Positions 9,461 to 18,743 of a DNA stretch of 64,000 bases are shown piece by piece. Both the position numbers and the translations under genes were made by a program. The notes under the pieces were generated by a model. The model did no database searches. It was not told the DNA's origin and worked only from the letters and a program-made list of their open reading frames with translations. The stretch spans positions 1,305,501 to 1,369,500 of the forward strand of contig NZ_CP053708.1 in assembly GCF_013201075.1 (NCBI RefSeq). The letters run 5' to 3'. Each line of letters opens with the position of its first letter. Positions within the stretch are counted from its first letter, which is position 1. Source of the DNA: Lichenicola cladoniae (GTDB lineage: Bacteria > Pseudomonadota > Alphaproteobacteria > Acetobacterales > Acetobacteraceae).

Positions 9461-12400
9461 TCAGACCGCTTTGGCGCGTCCCAGGTCAGGTTCGACTTCT
9501 ATCCGGTCCCGGCCGGAATTCTTGGCGATGTAGAGATACTGGTCCGCACGCCTGAGCAGTGTCTCCGACGTATCGCCAGGGTGATACCACGCGACACCGA
9601 TGCTGCAGGTTATCGCGATACTGCTGCCCTCGACGGGGATCGGCGCTGCGACCATCGCCTCGCGCAGCTGTTGTGTCCGCCCACCGGACGATCTCCTTTC
9701 GCTCGGCAGAATCAGCACCAGTTCCTCGCCGCCGTAACGGCCGGCGAACTCCCCGGTGTGCAGCGAGCTCTTCAGCCGCCGTGAGATCTCGCGCAGTACG
9801 TCGTCTCCACCCAGGTGGCCGAACCGGTCGTTGATCGACTTGAAATGGTCGAGGTCGAGGAGCGCGATCGCCAGCGGGGTGCTATCGCGGCGTGCCTGCT
9901 CGATCGCCTGGTCGAACGCCTGCATCGTGGCGGGCCGGTTGAGCAGACCGGTCAGACTGTCCCGCGTTGCCTGCTCGAATAACACCGCCCTGGCCTGCTC
10001 GATCTCGCTGGTCCGCTCCGCCACCAGAGCCTCGAGTTGCCGCTGCCGCCCGAGCAGGTAGCTGATCCGCAACCTCCAGATCGACACCGCCAGGGCACAG
10101 AAGGTGAAGGCGCATACGGTCAGGAACAGCCCGGTCCGCCACCATGGCGCCTGGACCATGATGTCGAACGAGATCGGTGCCGACGTTCGCCGCTTCAATG
10201 GATCGTAGGCCATCACGCTGAATGTCAGGTGGCCGGGCGGCAGCTCCGGATAGCGGACTTCGCGCTCGGCGGTGTCGACCCAGTCGCGATCGACGCCGGT
10301 CAGCCGGTAGCGGAACCGCACCGAGCGCTCGTCGCGATAATCGAGCGCGCTGAACCGCACGACCATCGGATCGTGAGACCACTTGACCGTTCCGGTTGGC
10401 AGCGTGCGGTGCCCGAGCAGCACCGAGGTGATCACCGGATGCAGCGGCAGCGACACCAGGACCGGACCGGGATCGAGCAGGTGCGAGATGCCATGTCCGG
10501 TGCCGAACCACAGCGAGCCATCCGGATCCTCGAACATCGAGCCTTCGTCGAGGTCGTTCGACAGCAGTCCGTCTTCCTCGTCCAGGTGGTGCCAACCCCG
10601 GTCGATGCTGCCTGCAATCCCGCTCTCATGGGGGTTCCAGATGTCGAGCCCGCGATCGCCGCCGACCCACATCCACCCGCGATGGTCCTGCCGCAGGAAC
10701 AGGACGTTGTTGGAACCGAGCCGGGGGATCGCAATGGTGTCGGTCGACATGACGCGATCATGGTCGAGATGCAGCCGCTGTATCCCCGCGATACCGCTGC
10801 CGACCCAGAGGCTGCCATCGGTCGCGAACGCGAGCGCGCGCGGGCTCGGGTTGATCCCGGTCCCGACCGACAGCACGGTTCGTATGACGCCGCCGGCTTC
10901 CTGATGCAGAAGCTCATGGTCGGAAATCAGCCAGAGCGTGTCGTCCGGTCCCCGCGTTATGTCGCGGACCCGGCCCTGGACGCCGTCGACGCGCACCGGC
11001 GGCGTGGCCGGCATCGCATCGGGATCGTCCACCTTGTAGAGACCGTCATGCGTGCCGAACCAGAGGCTGCGCGGAACGCCTGCCCGGGGTGGGTCCGGGA
11101 ATATCTCGTCGGTCGGAGGCAGGTTGGCGATCACCGCAACGACCCCGGTCGACGGGTCGAAGCGGCTCACGATCCCATCGAGCGTCGCGTGCCATACCCG
11201 CCCGAGCGGCGTGACGGCGACGGCGAACCCGGATCCGTTCAGATGTGTCAGTGATCGTGAGGATTGCTGGTTGGCAACCAGTGCGTCGGCACCACCTTCG
11301 GTCGCCGCCCAGAGCGGCCCGTTTCCCGAGCGTGACATCTGCCAGATCACGTTGTCCGACAGCCCGTCGTCGCGGGTCCAGTTCTCCCACTCGCCGACGC
11401 CCACCCCACGGAAGGCGCCCTGGTTGCGCACCGCGAACCAGAGCGAGCCTTCGCGGTCGAACATGATCGCGACGATCTCGCCCTCGGGAACGCCCTGAAC
11501 CAGGTTGAGCGAACGCCACACACCGTCTTTGCGGATGAGCAGGCCGGTCCGGCCCTGGGTCAGCACGTGGCCGGAGGGGGCTTCGGTCAGCACCAGCCGG
11601 TCCGCGTGACCGGCATATCGCCCCGGTCCGCCCGGGATCTCCTCGATCGTGAACCGGCTGCCATCGGCCGCACGCCTGGCAATCAGGTCGAGGGACCGGG
11701 CCCAGATCGTTCCGTGGCGATCACGCAGGAAGGCGGCCCAGTGCCGCTTGGGCAAGCCATCGGACGGGCCGAAAACGGCGACGCTGCGGATCGTGCCGTC
11801 GTTGGTCGCGACAATGTGACAGGCCTGTCCGTCGCCGCAGCCGAGCCAGAACCCGTCGGAGGTGATGGTGACCGAGACGATATGAGCCAGCGCCGGGTCG
11901 TGCGCGATCATCGCCGGGGTGAAGAAGGCGGTCAGTTTCGGAATGGTGCCGGGCGCATCCCCGGGGTTGGTTCGCGCGATACGAAGCTGCCCGCGCTCGA
12001 CCAGGAGAAGGTCGTTGCCGAGCATCGCTCCCGCGTGGGCCGCGTCGATCTCGATCGGGCCGGTATCGCTCCTCAGTGCCGTAAAGTGTCCCCGCGCGAA
12101 CGGGTCGAGCGGCCTTGCCAGTTCGGAGACGTAGACGGCGTTGCTGAACACGACGAACAGCCGCCCATCCGCGGCGACCTCCATGTCGTAGACGATGCCC
12201 TGGCCCGGCAGCCCCTGCTCGGTGCCGAACAGCTGGAATTCGCGTCCGTCGTAGCGTGCGGCGCCGTTCTCGGTGCAGACCAGAACGAAACCCGACCGGT
12301 CCTGATTCAGGCATTGCAGGCCAAGGTTCGACAGGCCCTGGTCCTGTGAATACTGGCGAAAGGTCAGCCGTTGCGCCCGTGCCGCCGGGCTGCTGGCGAG

Positions 12401-12478
12401 CATGACCATGATCGGCAGCAACAGGAATGCGACCCAACGCCAGACCCGCGCAGCCGGTCCGAACGAACCTCTGTTCAT
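9461..12478 (-). CDS. Membrane sensor with two-component-type beta-propeller, Y_Y_Y and GGDEF domains
   Basis: About 1005 residues. A signal peptide (roughly residues 14-36, ending ARAQ) leads to a long periplasmic region with repeated regulator-propeller blades of the L-W-F/V-G-T type. A Y_Y_Y domain follows (FRYRLTGVDRDW), then one membrane helix (WRTGLFLTVCAFTFCALAV). A short coiled coil and a C-terminal diguanylate cyclase domain complete it. The active site reads RYGGEEL, an accepted GG(D/E)E variant. The usual RxxD inhibitory site five residues upstream reads HTGE, so product inhibition is probably lost. Periplasmic ligand binding would control cyclic-di-GMP synthesis. The start is uncertain: 12478 places the signal peptide correctly, while 12556 would add 26 residues. 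Confidence 0.88.
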   Translation of the reverse strand: MNRGSFGPAARVWRWVAFLLLPIMVMLASSPAARAQRLTFRQYSQDQGLSNLGLQCLNQDRSGFVLVCTENGAARYDGREFQLFGTEQGLPGQGIVYDMEVAADGRLFVVFSNAVYVSELARPLDPFARGHFTALRSDTGPIEIDAAHAGAMLGNDLLLVERGQLRIARTNPGDAPGTIPKLTAFFTPAMIAHDPALAHIVSVTITSDGFWLGCGDGQACHIVATNDGTIRSVAVFGPSDGLPKRHWAAFLRDRHGTIWARSLDLIARRAADGSRFTIEEIPGGPGRYAGHADRLVLTEAPSGHVLTQGRTGLLIRKDGVWRSLNLVQGVPEGEIVAIMFDREGSLWFAVRNQGAFRGVGVGEWENWTRDDGLSDNVIWQMSRSGNGPLWAATEGGADALVANQQSSRSLTHLNGSGFAVAVTPLGRVWHATLDGIVSRFDPSTGVVAVIANLPPTDEIFPDPPRAGVPRSLWFGTHDGLYKVDDPDAMPATPPVRVDGVQGRVRDITRGPDDTLWLISDHELLHQEAGGVIRTVLSVGTGINPSPRALAFATDGSLWVGSGIAGIQRLHLDHDRVMSTDTIAIPRLGSNNVLFLRQDHRGWMWVGGDRGLDIWNPHESGIAGSIDRGWHHLDEEDGLLSNDLDEGSMFEDPDGSLWFGTGHGISHLLDPGPVLVSLPLHPVITSVLLGHRTLPTGTVKWSHDPMVVRFSALDYRDERSVRFRYRLTGVDRDWVDTAEREVRYPELPPGHLTFSVMAYDPLKRRTSAPISFDIMVQAPWWRTGLFLTVCAFTFCALAVSIWRLRISYLLGRQRQLEALVAERTSEIEQARAVLFEQATRDSLTGLLNRPATMQAFDQAIEQARRDSTPLAIALLDLDHFKSINDRFGHLGGDDVLREISRRLKSSLHTGEFAGRYGGEELVLILPSERRSSGGRTQQLREAMVAAPIPVEGSSIAITCSIGVAWYHPGDTSETLLRRADQYLYIAKNSGRDRIEVEPDLGRAKAV

Positions 12479-12670
12479 CTGGTTCACGCGCACGTGTTCG
12501 ACTGGTCCGGCATCATCTCGGGGCAGGTCCGGGCACATCGGCAGGGCAGTTCGCATCGTCTCTAAGTATCAGGACGGTGCATAGCTGAAACGATAAATTA
12601 ACGCGACTGGCGGCCGAGCCTGGCGGTCGGACACACGCAAGATGCCGGCCGGGTCGCCAGTCGGCGAATA

Positions 12671-13033
12671 TCAGCCGTTATCCGGCTTGGGCGTATCGGA
12701 GCCAGGCGCCGGACGGCTGCCGGGCTTGACTGGAGCGTCGGGGATCGGTGCGACCTGATCCCGCACCTGGTTCGGTCCGTTCGGAAGCCGCTCGGAGGGC
12801 GGGATCTTCTGCGCGGTCGCCGGTGCCGGCTGCTCGGGGCTCGTCTTGACCGAATGTGCCTTGTGCGTCCTGGTATAACCGGTCACGCGCTGCCCGCTGG
12901 TCACTTCGGTTTCGGGCGCCGAATCGGGGCTGGCCGGGTTGGCCCATGCCGCAATCGCGATTGTCTGCGACAACAGGGGTGCCGCAATCAGCAGTGCAGC
13001 ACTCGCCAAACGGATGCCGGACGGGTTTAACAT
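12671..13033 (-). CDS. Small exported Pro-rich protein of unknown function
   Basis: A 120-residue protein with a clear signal peptide (residues 1-31, ending AAWA) and a hydrophilic mature part rich in Pro, Lys, Ser and Thr, likely disordered (for example PAPATAQKIPPSERLPNGPN). No family was recognised. The start at 13033 has AGAGGA eight bases upstream, which decides against the longer open frame that runs back to 13774. Its promoter region faces holC, about 180 bases away. Confidence 0.6.
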   Translation of the reverse strand: MLNPSGIRLASAALLIAAPLLSQTIAIAAWANPASPDSAPETEVTSGQRVTGYTRTHKAHSVKTSPEQPAPATAQKIPPSERLPNGPNQVRDQVAPIPDAPVKPGSRPAPGSDTPKPDNG

Positions 13034-13216
13034 GATCTTTTTCCTCTGGCGGAGCCCTGGTGACCGGTTTTGGTCCCTGCGCGAGCAGGGCGGACTTGGC
13101 GGACGTAACACGGCTGACATGGCGGAAGTTCGGCACGGACGGGGCAGACGCGTGGCGATCGTCGGGTCGCTGGGGCGCGCCGTGTATTCCGGCCCGCGTG
13201 CGGGGGCGGGCCTGCG

Positions 13217-13663
13217 ATGACCGAGATCGGCTTCTACCACCTCACCCGCACGTCCGCCGAAGACACCCTCCCGGCTTTGCTCGGCCGTACGCTGGCCGCC
13301 GGCAAGCGTGCGCTGGTGCGTTGCCACGACGCCGCCCGGGTCGAGGCGCTCGACGCCGCACTCTGGCGGGCGCCCGAGCCGATCTGGCTGCCGCACGGAA
13401 CAGCCAAGATGGGCGATGCGCCGTTGCAGCCGATCTGGATCACCAGCGACGACGAGGTTCCGAACGGCGCCACCTACCTGTTCCTGCTCGACGGGGTGCA
13501 GGTCGCCGATATCGAGACATTTGAGCGGTCGTTCGACCTGTTCGACGGCAACGAGCCGGACGCCGTCGCTGCCGCCAGGCGGCGCTGGACCGAGGCCAAG
13601 GCTGCCGGACACACGCTTGCCTACTGGAGACAGGAACCGAAAGGCTGGGTCCGTGCCGGCTGA
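13217..13663 (+). CDS. holC: DNA polymerase III chi subunit
   Basis: A 148-residue HolC. In the clamp-loader complex chi links psi to single-strand binding protein. The family layout is present: GFYHLT near the N-terminus, then VRCHDAARVEALDAALW, IWLPHGT, PIWITSDD and the C-terminal YLFLLDGV and ERSFDLFDG. In many alphaproteobacteria holC follows pepA, but no pepA is seen here. The stop overlaps or abuts the following glycosyltransferase gene. Confidence 0.93.
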   Translation: MTEIGFYHLTRTSAEDTLPALLGRTLAAGKRALVRCHDAARVEALDAALWRAPEPIWLPHGTAKMGDAPLQPIWITSDDEVPNGATYLFLLDGVQVADIETFERSFDLFDGNEPDAVAAARRRWTEAKAAGHTLAYWRQEPKGWVRAG

Positions 13664-13682
13664 CGTCGAGGCGTTCGTCGCC

Positions 13683-14684
13683 ATGCCAGCCCGGTCTGTC
13701 CTGACCGTCGTCGTCCCGTGTTTCAACGAGAGTGCTGGGCTGCTCGATTTCCACGAGCGCCTCTCCGCGGTCATGTCGGCGATCGGCGAAAGCTGGGACG
13801 TACTCTACGTGAACGACGGCAGCCGCGACCGGACGCTGCCGTTGATCGAGGCGCTTACCGTGCGCGACCCGCATGCCGGCCTGCTCAACCTGTCGCGCAA
13901 TTTCGGCAAGGAGATCGCGCTGACCGCCGGCCTGGACCATGCCTCGGCAACCGGCGCGGTGATCGTGATCGACGCCGACCTGCAGGACCCGCCCGAGGTG
14001 ATTCCATCGCTGGTGGCGCAATGGCGGCAGGGCTTCGAGATGGTTTATGCCCAGCGTGCGGCCCGTTCCGGCGACAGCTGGACCAAGCGTACCACCGCGC
14101 ATGGCTTCTACCTGCTCATGCAGCGTCTCGGCGGGCGCGTGCTGCTTCCGCGGGATACCGGTGATTTCCGGCTGATCGGACGGCGGGCGCTCGATGCATT
14201 GCTGCAGCTCCGCGAGCATCATCGCTTCATGAAGGGCCTGTTCGCATGGGTGGGCTTTCCCAGCGTCGCCGTCTCCTATGACCGGGCGGCCCGGACGGCG
14301 GGCGAGTCGAGCTGGAACTACTGGTCGCTGTGGAATCTGGCGATCGAGGGCATCACCGCCTTCACCGTGGTCCCGCTCAAGATCGCCACCTATGCCGGCC
14401 TGCTGGTCGCGCTGTTCGCGCTGCTGTTCGGCGGCCAGCTGGTCATACGCACCATGATGTTCGGCAACCATGTCCCCGGTTATCCAAGCCTCATGGCCGT
14501 GGTGCTGTTCCTGGGTGGCGTGCAGCTGATGACGCTGGGCGTGATCGGGGAGTATCTCGGCCGCATCTTCAACGAGACCAAGCATCGGCCACTCTATTTG
14601 GTCGAGCGCTACAGCGCTGCCGGTCTGCTGGAGCGCTACGGCGCCGCTGGTCCGCCGCAACCGAACGCCGGCCAGGAGGTTTGA
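13683..14684 (+). CDS. Family 2 glycosyltransferase, GtrB/DPM1-like polyprenyl-phosphate type
   Basis: A 333-residue inner-membrane glycosyltransferase. The N-terminal GT-A domain has VVPCFNES, YVNDGSRD and DADLQDPPE (nucleotide and metal binding). After about residue 230 come two long membrane helices (AFTVVPLKIATYAGLLVAL and LMAVVLFLGGVQLMTLGV) and the GEYLGRIFNETKHRPLY end typical of GtrB/ArnC proteins. Such enzymes move a sugar from a nucleotide to undecaprenyl phosphate. The start is ATG 13683; an in-frame GTG at 13653 that overlaps the holC stop is an alternative. The sugar is unknown. Confidence 0.9.
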   Translation: MPARSVLTVVVPCFNESAGLLDFHERLSAVMSAIGESWDVLYVNDGSRDRTLPLIEALTVRDPHAGLLNLSRNFGKEIALTAGLDHASATGAVIVIDADLQDPPEVIPSLVAQWRQGFEMVYAQRAARSGDSWTKRTTAHGFYLLMQRLGGRVLLPRDTGDFRLIGRRALDALLQLREHHRFMKGLFAWVGFPSVAVSYDRAARTAGESSWNYWSLWNLAIEGITAFTVVPLKIATYAGLLVALFALLFGGQLVIRTMMFGNHVPGYPSLMAVVLFLGGVQLMTLGVIGEYLGRIFNETKHRPLYLVERYSAAGLLERYGAAGPPQPNAGQEV

Positions 14685-14710
14685 CTGTCGCCACAGATGG
14701 GAAGCGGACG

Positions 14711-14902
14711 ATGGCCGATAGCAATGACAAGGGCCTCACGACCACGGGTGAGCCGCCGAAATCGCACGAGGACGTCAACCAGCCGGGCATGACCAACGGC
14801 GTTCCGGACAAGATGAAGCAGGGTGAGGCGCTGGGCTCGCCGTCGTCCGATCGAATCGAGGGTGAGACCGCCGGCCATTCCGACGAACCGGACCATGGCT
14901 GA
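14711..14902 (+). CDS. Small hydrophilic protein of unknown function
   Basis: A 63-residue highly charged, probably disordered protein (MADSNDKGLTTTGEPP at the N-terminus; SDEPDHG at the C-terminus). It lacks cysteine and hydrophobic segments. Its stop overlaps the start of the following aldo/keto reductase by eight bases, and it begins 26 bases after the glycosyltransferase stop, so it sits inside a run of co-directional genes. No family was recognised. It is kept because position and overlap suggest translation. Confidence 0.5.
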   Translation: MADSNDKGLTTTGEPPKSHEDVNQPGMTNGVPDKMKQGEALGSPSSDRIEGETAGHSDEPDHG

Positions 14903-15755
14903 AACGCAGATGACGCCGCTGCGCCAGGTCAGGCTGGCCGACGGGTCGCATGTGCCGTGCCTGGGCCAGGGCACCTGGCGGATGGGCGAGGACCGGGGTC
15001 GTCGCAAGGCCGAGATCGAGAGCCTGAGGCTCGGCATCGAACTCGGCCTCGGCGTGATCGACACGGCCGAGATGTACGGCGACGGTACGTCCGAGGAGCT
15101 GGTCGCCGAGGCGATCGCCGGGGTGCGCGACGAGGTCTATCTGGTGACCAAGGTGCTGCCGTCGAACGCCACCCGGTCCGGAATACCGGCCGCGTGCGCG
15201 CACAGCCTGAAGCGGCTCAAGGTCGAGCAGATCGATCTCTACCTTCTGCACTGGCGCGGCGGCACGCCATTGGCCGAGACCGTCGAGGCGTTCGACGCGC
15301 TGCAATCCAAGGGTCTGATCCGGCACTGGGGTGTGTCCAACTTCGACGTCGATGACATGTGCGACTTTGCCGGCCTGGCCAGGCCCGGCGCCTGCATGAC
15401 CGACCAGGTGCTCTACAATCTGGAGTATCGCGGCATCGAGCATGACCTGATCCCCTATTCGGTGGAGCATGGCATCCCGCTGATGGCGTATTCGCCGGTC
15501 GGGCAGGGCGGCAAGCTGCTGCGCTCGCCGGCCCTGGCCGGCGTGGCACAACGGCACCAGGCGACGCCGGCCCAGGTGGCCGTCGCCTGGACGCTCCGGC
15601 TTCCCAACGTGATCAGCATTCCCAAGGCCGGCGATGTCGCCCACCTGCGCGAGAATGCCGCCGCCGCATCCCTGGTGCTGACGCAGGAGGACCTGGCCGA
15701 ACTGGACCGGGCGTTTGCGCCACCGTCCCGCAAGGTGCCACTCGCAATGCTTTGA
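14895..15755 (+). CDS. Aldo/keto reductase (YeaE-like)
   Basis: A 286-residue NADPH-dependent aldo/keto reductase. The catalytic tetrad is visible: D56 (GVIDTAEMYG), Y61, K86 (LVTKVLP) and H119 (LYLLHWRGG). WGVSNFDVDDM and the cofactor-binding PKAGDVAHLREN follow. Length matches E. coli YeaE, which reduces methylglyoxal and other aldehydes; the substrate here is inferred only from that likeness. The start at 14895 overlaps the preceding small gene. A strong inverted repeat at 15767-15800 follows the stop. Confidence 0.9.
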   Translation: MAETQMTPLRQVRLADGSHVPCLGQGTWRMGEDRGRRKAEIESLRLGIELGLGVIDTAEMYGDGTSEELVAEAIAGVRDEVYLVTKVLPSNATRSGIPAACAHSLKRLKVEQIDLYLLHWRGGTPLAETVEAFDALQSKGLIRHWGVSNFDVDDMCDFAGLARPGACMTDQVLYNLEYRGIEHDLIPYSVEHGIPLMAYSPVGQGGKLLRSPALAGVAQRHQATPAQVAVAWTLRLPNVISIPKAGDVAHLRENAAAASLVLTQEDLAELDRAFAPPSRKVPLAML

Positions 15756-15766
15756 CGCGGACGAAA

Positions 15767-15800
15767 CCCGGCCGGGCGATGGAGAATCGTCCCGGCCGGG
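15767..15800 (+). terminator. Hairpin after the aldo/keto reductase gene
   Basis: Two copies of CCCGGCCGGG (15767-15776 and 15791-15800) form a 10-bp stem with a 14-base loop, followed by a pyrimidine-rich CTGGTCCTCTTTC. It separates the reductase transcript from the hydrogenase-related operon that starts at 15874. Confidence 0.55.
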
Positions 15801-15873
15801 CTGGTCCTCTTTCGTGCCGACAGCGTAATCTCACGGCCAGCGACGCCTTTCCGCCCGCACGCAGCCGCAAGAG

Positions 15874-17814
15874 GTGAGCCTGAGTCTCCTGATCCTCGTC
15901 GGCCTCGTCCTGGTCATGCTGGCCCTGGCGGCATCCGGCACGCTCGGCGTGTTCCGGCCGGCTTCATCCGATCCGATACCGCGGACCCTGCTTCCAGGAC
16001 TTGGATCCATTATGGCCGCGTCGGGCTTGCTCGGCGGCAGCAGTTCCTCCGGCCTGCCGCTTCCGGTCGGGTTCGAAGGCGGCAGCGGTGGCCTGGAACT
16101 AGACGCGCTATCGTGCATGTTCCTCCTGCTGGTGTTCCTGGCAGCGTTATTCGGAGAATGGTCGGCGGACATCGAGCGCAATGCCATGCCGATGCACCGC
16201 TTGCGTCTCGCCTGCATCGTCCTGACCCTGCTGGCGGGCGATGTGTTCCTGCTGGCGGTCGGTGGCGTTCTGTCGATCCTGACGATCGGGCGCGCGCCTG
16301 GGGCGCCGGGATGGCCGCGTCGCCGGGTCGTTTCCGCCTGCTGCCTGGTCGCGTCCTGTACCTTGATCGCCGGCGCCGGCACTCCGGCCGGCGCTCTGCT
16401 GCCCGATGCCGGGTTCCTGCTCCTGCGCGGCGAGACGGGCGCGATCGAAAACGGTGTCGGCAGCGTGCTGCTGCCGCTGCTGGTGGTCGGTGCGATCGGT
16501 CCGCTGCTCGGGTTGTTCCCCTGGGCCGGCTGGCAGCGCCGGCTCTGCGTGTCGGCGCCAGCCTCGGTTCCGGCACTTGCCAGCCTGCTTGGGCTGTTCC
16601 TCCTCCTGCGCCTGCTGCTCGATCTGGCCGGCACCGCGTCACCCGGCGGCTGGGGCCTGCTGCTGGTCGCGCTGGGCCTGATCACTAGCCTGTCCGCCGC
16701 ACTCGCGGCCTTCACCGCCACCCGCCTGCGGGCCGCGTGCGGTGGGCTGCTTGCGCTACAGAACGGCCTCGTGGTGATCGCCGTCGGGATCTGCCTGCTG
16801 GCCCGGTCAGATGACCTGCCGCTGCTGGCAACCTCCGCGTCCGACGCGGTCATGCTGCTGATCCCGGTGCAGCTTCTGGCCGGCCTGGTGATGCTTCGGC
16901 TGGCACGAGCCGTGGAGGATGAGGCGGGCACCACCTTGCTGGGGCGTCTCGGCGGCCTGGCGACGGCCATGCCCCATGCTGCGCCGATCGTGCTCGCATC
17001 GGTCTCGTTCCTCGCCTTCATGCCGCCGGCGGGCGGGTTCGGCGGGTTGTGGCTGCTGCTGCAATCGACGCTCGCGGCCTGCCGGCTGGGCAACATGCCC
17101 CTGTCGGTCGGCGGTGCCGTCGGCACCGGCGGGATCGTGATCGCGGTCGCCATCTCGGTCGCCGCCTGGTTGCGGCTGGCGGCGATCGTCTTCCTCGGCC
17201 GCCCGCGCACGCCTCGTGGCGCAGCGGCGCAGGATATCCCGCGCACCCTGGCGATCGCGTCCATCGCACTGCTGGCGTTGCCGCTGCTGATCGGTCTGGT
17301 CCCCGGTGCCTGGCTGCGGCTCATGACCCAGGCAGCCCGGCTGGGTGCCCCGTCCGGCGACGCCGATCTGCCCATACTGGCGCTCGTATCCCCGGCGTCC
17401 GACAGTCTGCTGTGGCCTCTGCCGCTGGCGTTGATGTCGATCGCGTTGCTGGCCGCCTGTCACTGGACCGTACGGCGCCTGTCGGTCCGCCCGGAACGAC
17501 GCGAGCCGGTGTGGGAGGGCGGGTTCGCGCCTCCTCCGGCCTGGCTGCCGTTCGGCGATCCGCTGACCCAGATTGGTCCCGCCGCGCTGCCGGGTGCCGT
17601 GCGGGCGGCCCTTACCGGTAGTTCGCCTTTGATCCGCCTGCCATCGGGAGCCTGGTTTCCGCGTCGCCCGGGTCGGGGCCTCGGTCCGCTGCTCGCGGCC
17701 TGCCGGCGTGCCAGCCTCGGCCTCGATCGCGCGCTCCGGCAAACGGGAGCGGCTTCGGCGCTGTTCCTGCTGGCGGCGACACTGGCGCTGTGCGGCTGGT
17801 GGCGGTTCTTATGA
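15874..17814 (+). CDS. HyfB-like antiporter-type membrane subunit of a hydrogenase-related complex
   Basis: A 646-residue polytopic membrane protein of the NuoL/HyfB superfamily. The HyfB relationship shows in its place at the head of a hyfBCEFGI-like operon and in the C-terminal block EPVWEGGFAPPPAWLPFGDPL, the counterpart of the HyfB/HycC C-terminus. It is degenerate. The transmembrane motif that normally carries a W-E glutamate reads LLAVGGVLSI (126-135). The G-x-K-x-G-x-x-P-x-H-x-W-L-P motif reads GAIGPLLGLFPWAGWQ (206-221), without its Lys and His. Proton pumping by the usual route is therefore doubtful. GTG 15874 is the only start in frame; GAGG overlaps it, so initiation may be weak. 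Confidence 0.82.
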   Translation: MSLSLLILVGLVLVMLALAASGTLGVFRPASSDPIPRTLLPGLGSIMAASGLLGGSSSSGLPLPVGFEGGSGGLELDALSCMFLLLVFLAALFGEWSADIERNAMPMHRLRLACIVLTLLAGDVFLLAVGGVLSILTIGRAPGAPGWPRRRVVSACCLVASCTLIAGAGTPAGALLPDAGFLLLRGETGAIENGVGSVLLPLLVVGAIGPLLGLFPWAGWQRRLCVSAPASVPALASLLGLFLLLRLLLDLAGTASPGGWGLLLVALGLITSLSAALAAFTATRLRAACGGLLALQNGLVVIAVGICLLARSDDLPLLATSASDAVMLLIPVQLLAGLVMLRLARAVEDEAGTTLLGRLGGLATAMPHAAPIVLASVSFLAFMPPAGGFGGLWLLLQSTLAACRLGNMPLSVGGAVGTGGIVIAVAISVAAWLRLAAIVFLGRPRTPRGAAAQDIPRTLAIASIALLALPLLIGLVPGAWLRLMTQAARLGAPSGDADLPILALVSPASDSLLWPLPLALMSIALLAACHWTVRRLSVRPERREPVWEGGFAPPPAWLPFGDPLTQIGPAALPGAVRAALTGSSPLIRLPSGAWFPRRPGRGLGPLLAACRRASLGLDRALRQTGAASALFLLAATLALCGWWRFL

Positions 17815-18743
17815 GTCCCGCGCTCGGCATTCTCCTCGGCACGGCATCGCTGCTGCTGCATTTGGCGCTCATGCTGGCGGCGGCGACGCTGACCGGGGTC
17901 GCGCCGGGGCGTACGGGCGCCGGCATGCCCCGCAGCATCGCCTCGCTGTCCGCGTCGATCCTGGCACCGATCCGGTCGCTGGCCGCCCTCATGCGCAAGG
18001 AGCCGGTTCGCGCGGCCAACGGCTCGCCGGTGCTGGTCCTGGCGCCGATCGTGGCGCTGGCGGCGACGCTCCTGGCGGCGATCCTGGTGCCCTCGTTCTG
18101 CATCGGCATGCTGACCGCGCCCTTCGCCGACCTGCCGATCATCCTGGCGCTGCTGGCGGTGGCGCGGGTCGCGGTGTTGCTGGGCGCGTTCGATGCAGGC
18201 ATCGCCGGGCCGGGGCTGTCCGCGGTTTCGATCTCGGTACGGTCGCTGCTGGCGGTGCCGGCATGCGGCCTGGCGCTGTTCACCTTCGCGTTGGGTTCGG
18301 GCAGCACGAGCCTGGACGCCATACTGGGAGGCCTGAAGACCGGCTCGACCGGGCCGAACGCCGCGATGCTGCTGGCGGCGTCAAGCCTGGGACTCGCCGC
18401 GATCGCGGCCGGGGCCGACGAGGCAGGCCTGTCGGAACAGCGTTCCGGGCCCGACCTGGCGGTGTTCCGGTTCCAGCACGCGTTGCAGCGCCTGGTCTGG
18501 GTCGATCTGGTGACCGCCCTGCTGCTGCCGGACTCCCTCGCGGTGGCCCAGTCGAACCCCCTCTACTGGCTGTTGGGACTGCTCGGCTGGGCGCTGCGAG
18601 TGGGGGTCGGCTGCGTCGCACTCGGCCAGCTGCGCCGGTTCGGCGGGTTGCAGGGTGGGCGGGCACGCAGCCTGGCCGGGCTCGCGACGCTGCTGGCACT
18701 CCTGGCGCCGTTGCTGCTGCTGGTCGGGCGGATTGCCGAATGA
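17811..18743 (+). CDS. HyfC/NuoH-like membrane subunit
   Basis: A 310-residue hydrophobic protein similar to HyfC/HycD and complex I NuoH, the subunit that contacts the soluble arm and frames the quinone site in complex I. The block ALMRKEPVRAANGS (about 64-77) matches the L-R-K-E-x-V region of HyfC, and SGPDLAVF matches the S-G-x-x-L-A-L region. The usual G-R-R-G-P-P segment near the N-terminus is not conserved (VAPGRTGAGMP). The ATG overlaps the stop of the upstream gene as ATGA. Weak similarity in key segments parallels that of its partners. Confidence 0.75.
   Translation: MSPALGILLGTASLLLHLALMLAAATLTGVAPGRTGAGMPRSIASLSASILAPIRSLAALMRKEPVRAANGSPVLVLAPIVALAATLLAAILVPSFCIGMLTAPFADLPIILALLAVARVAVLLGAFDAGIAGPGLSAVSISVRSLLAVPACGLALFTFALGSGSTSLDAILGGLKTGSTGPNAAMLLAASSLGLAAIAAGADEAGLSEQRSGPDLAVFRFQHALQRLVWVDLVTALLLPDSLAVAQSNPLYWLLGLLGWALRVGVGCVALGQLRRFGGLQGGRARSLAGLATLLALLAPLLLLVGRIAE

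Noticed and set aside
12604-12663. Inverted repeat CGACTGGCG/CGCCAGTCG as a terminator
   Set aside because: The loop is 42 bases and no T-run follows. It may be chance in a GC-rich gap.
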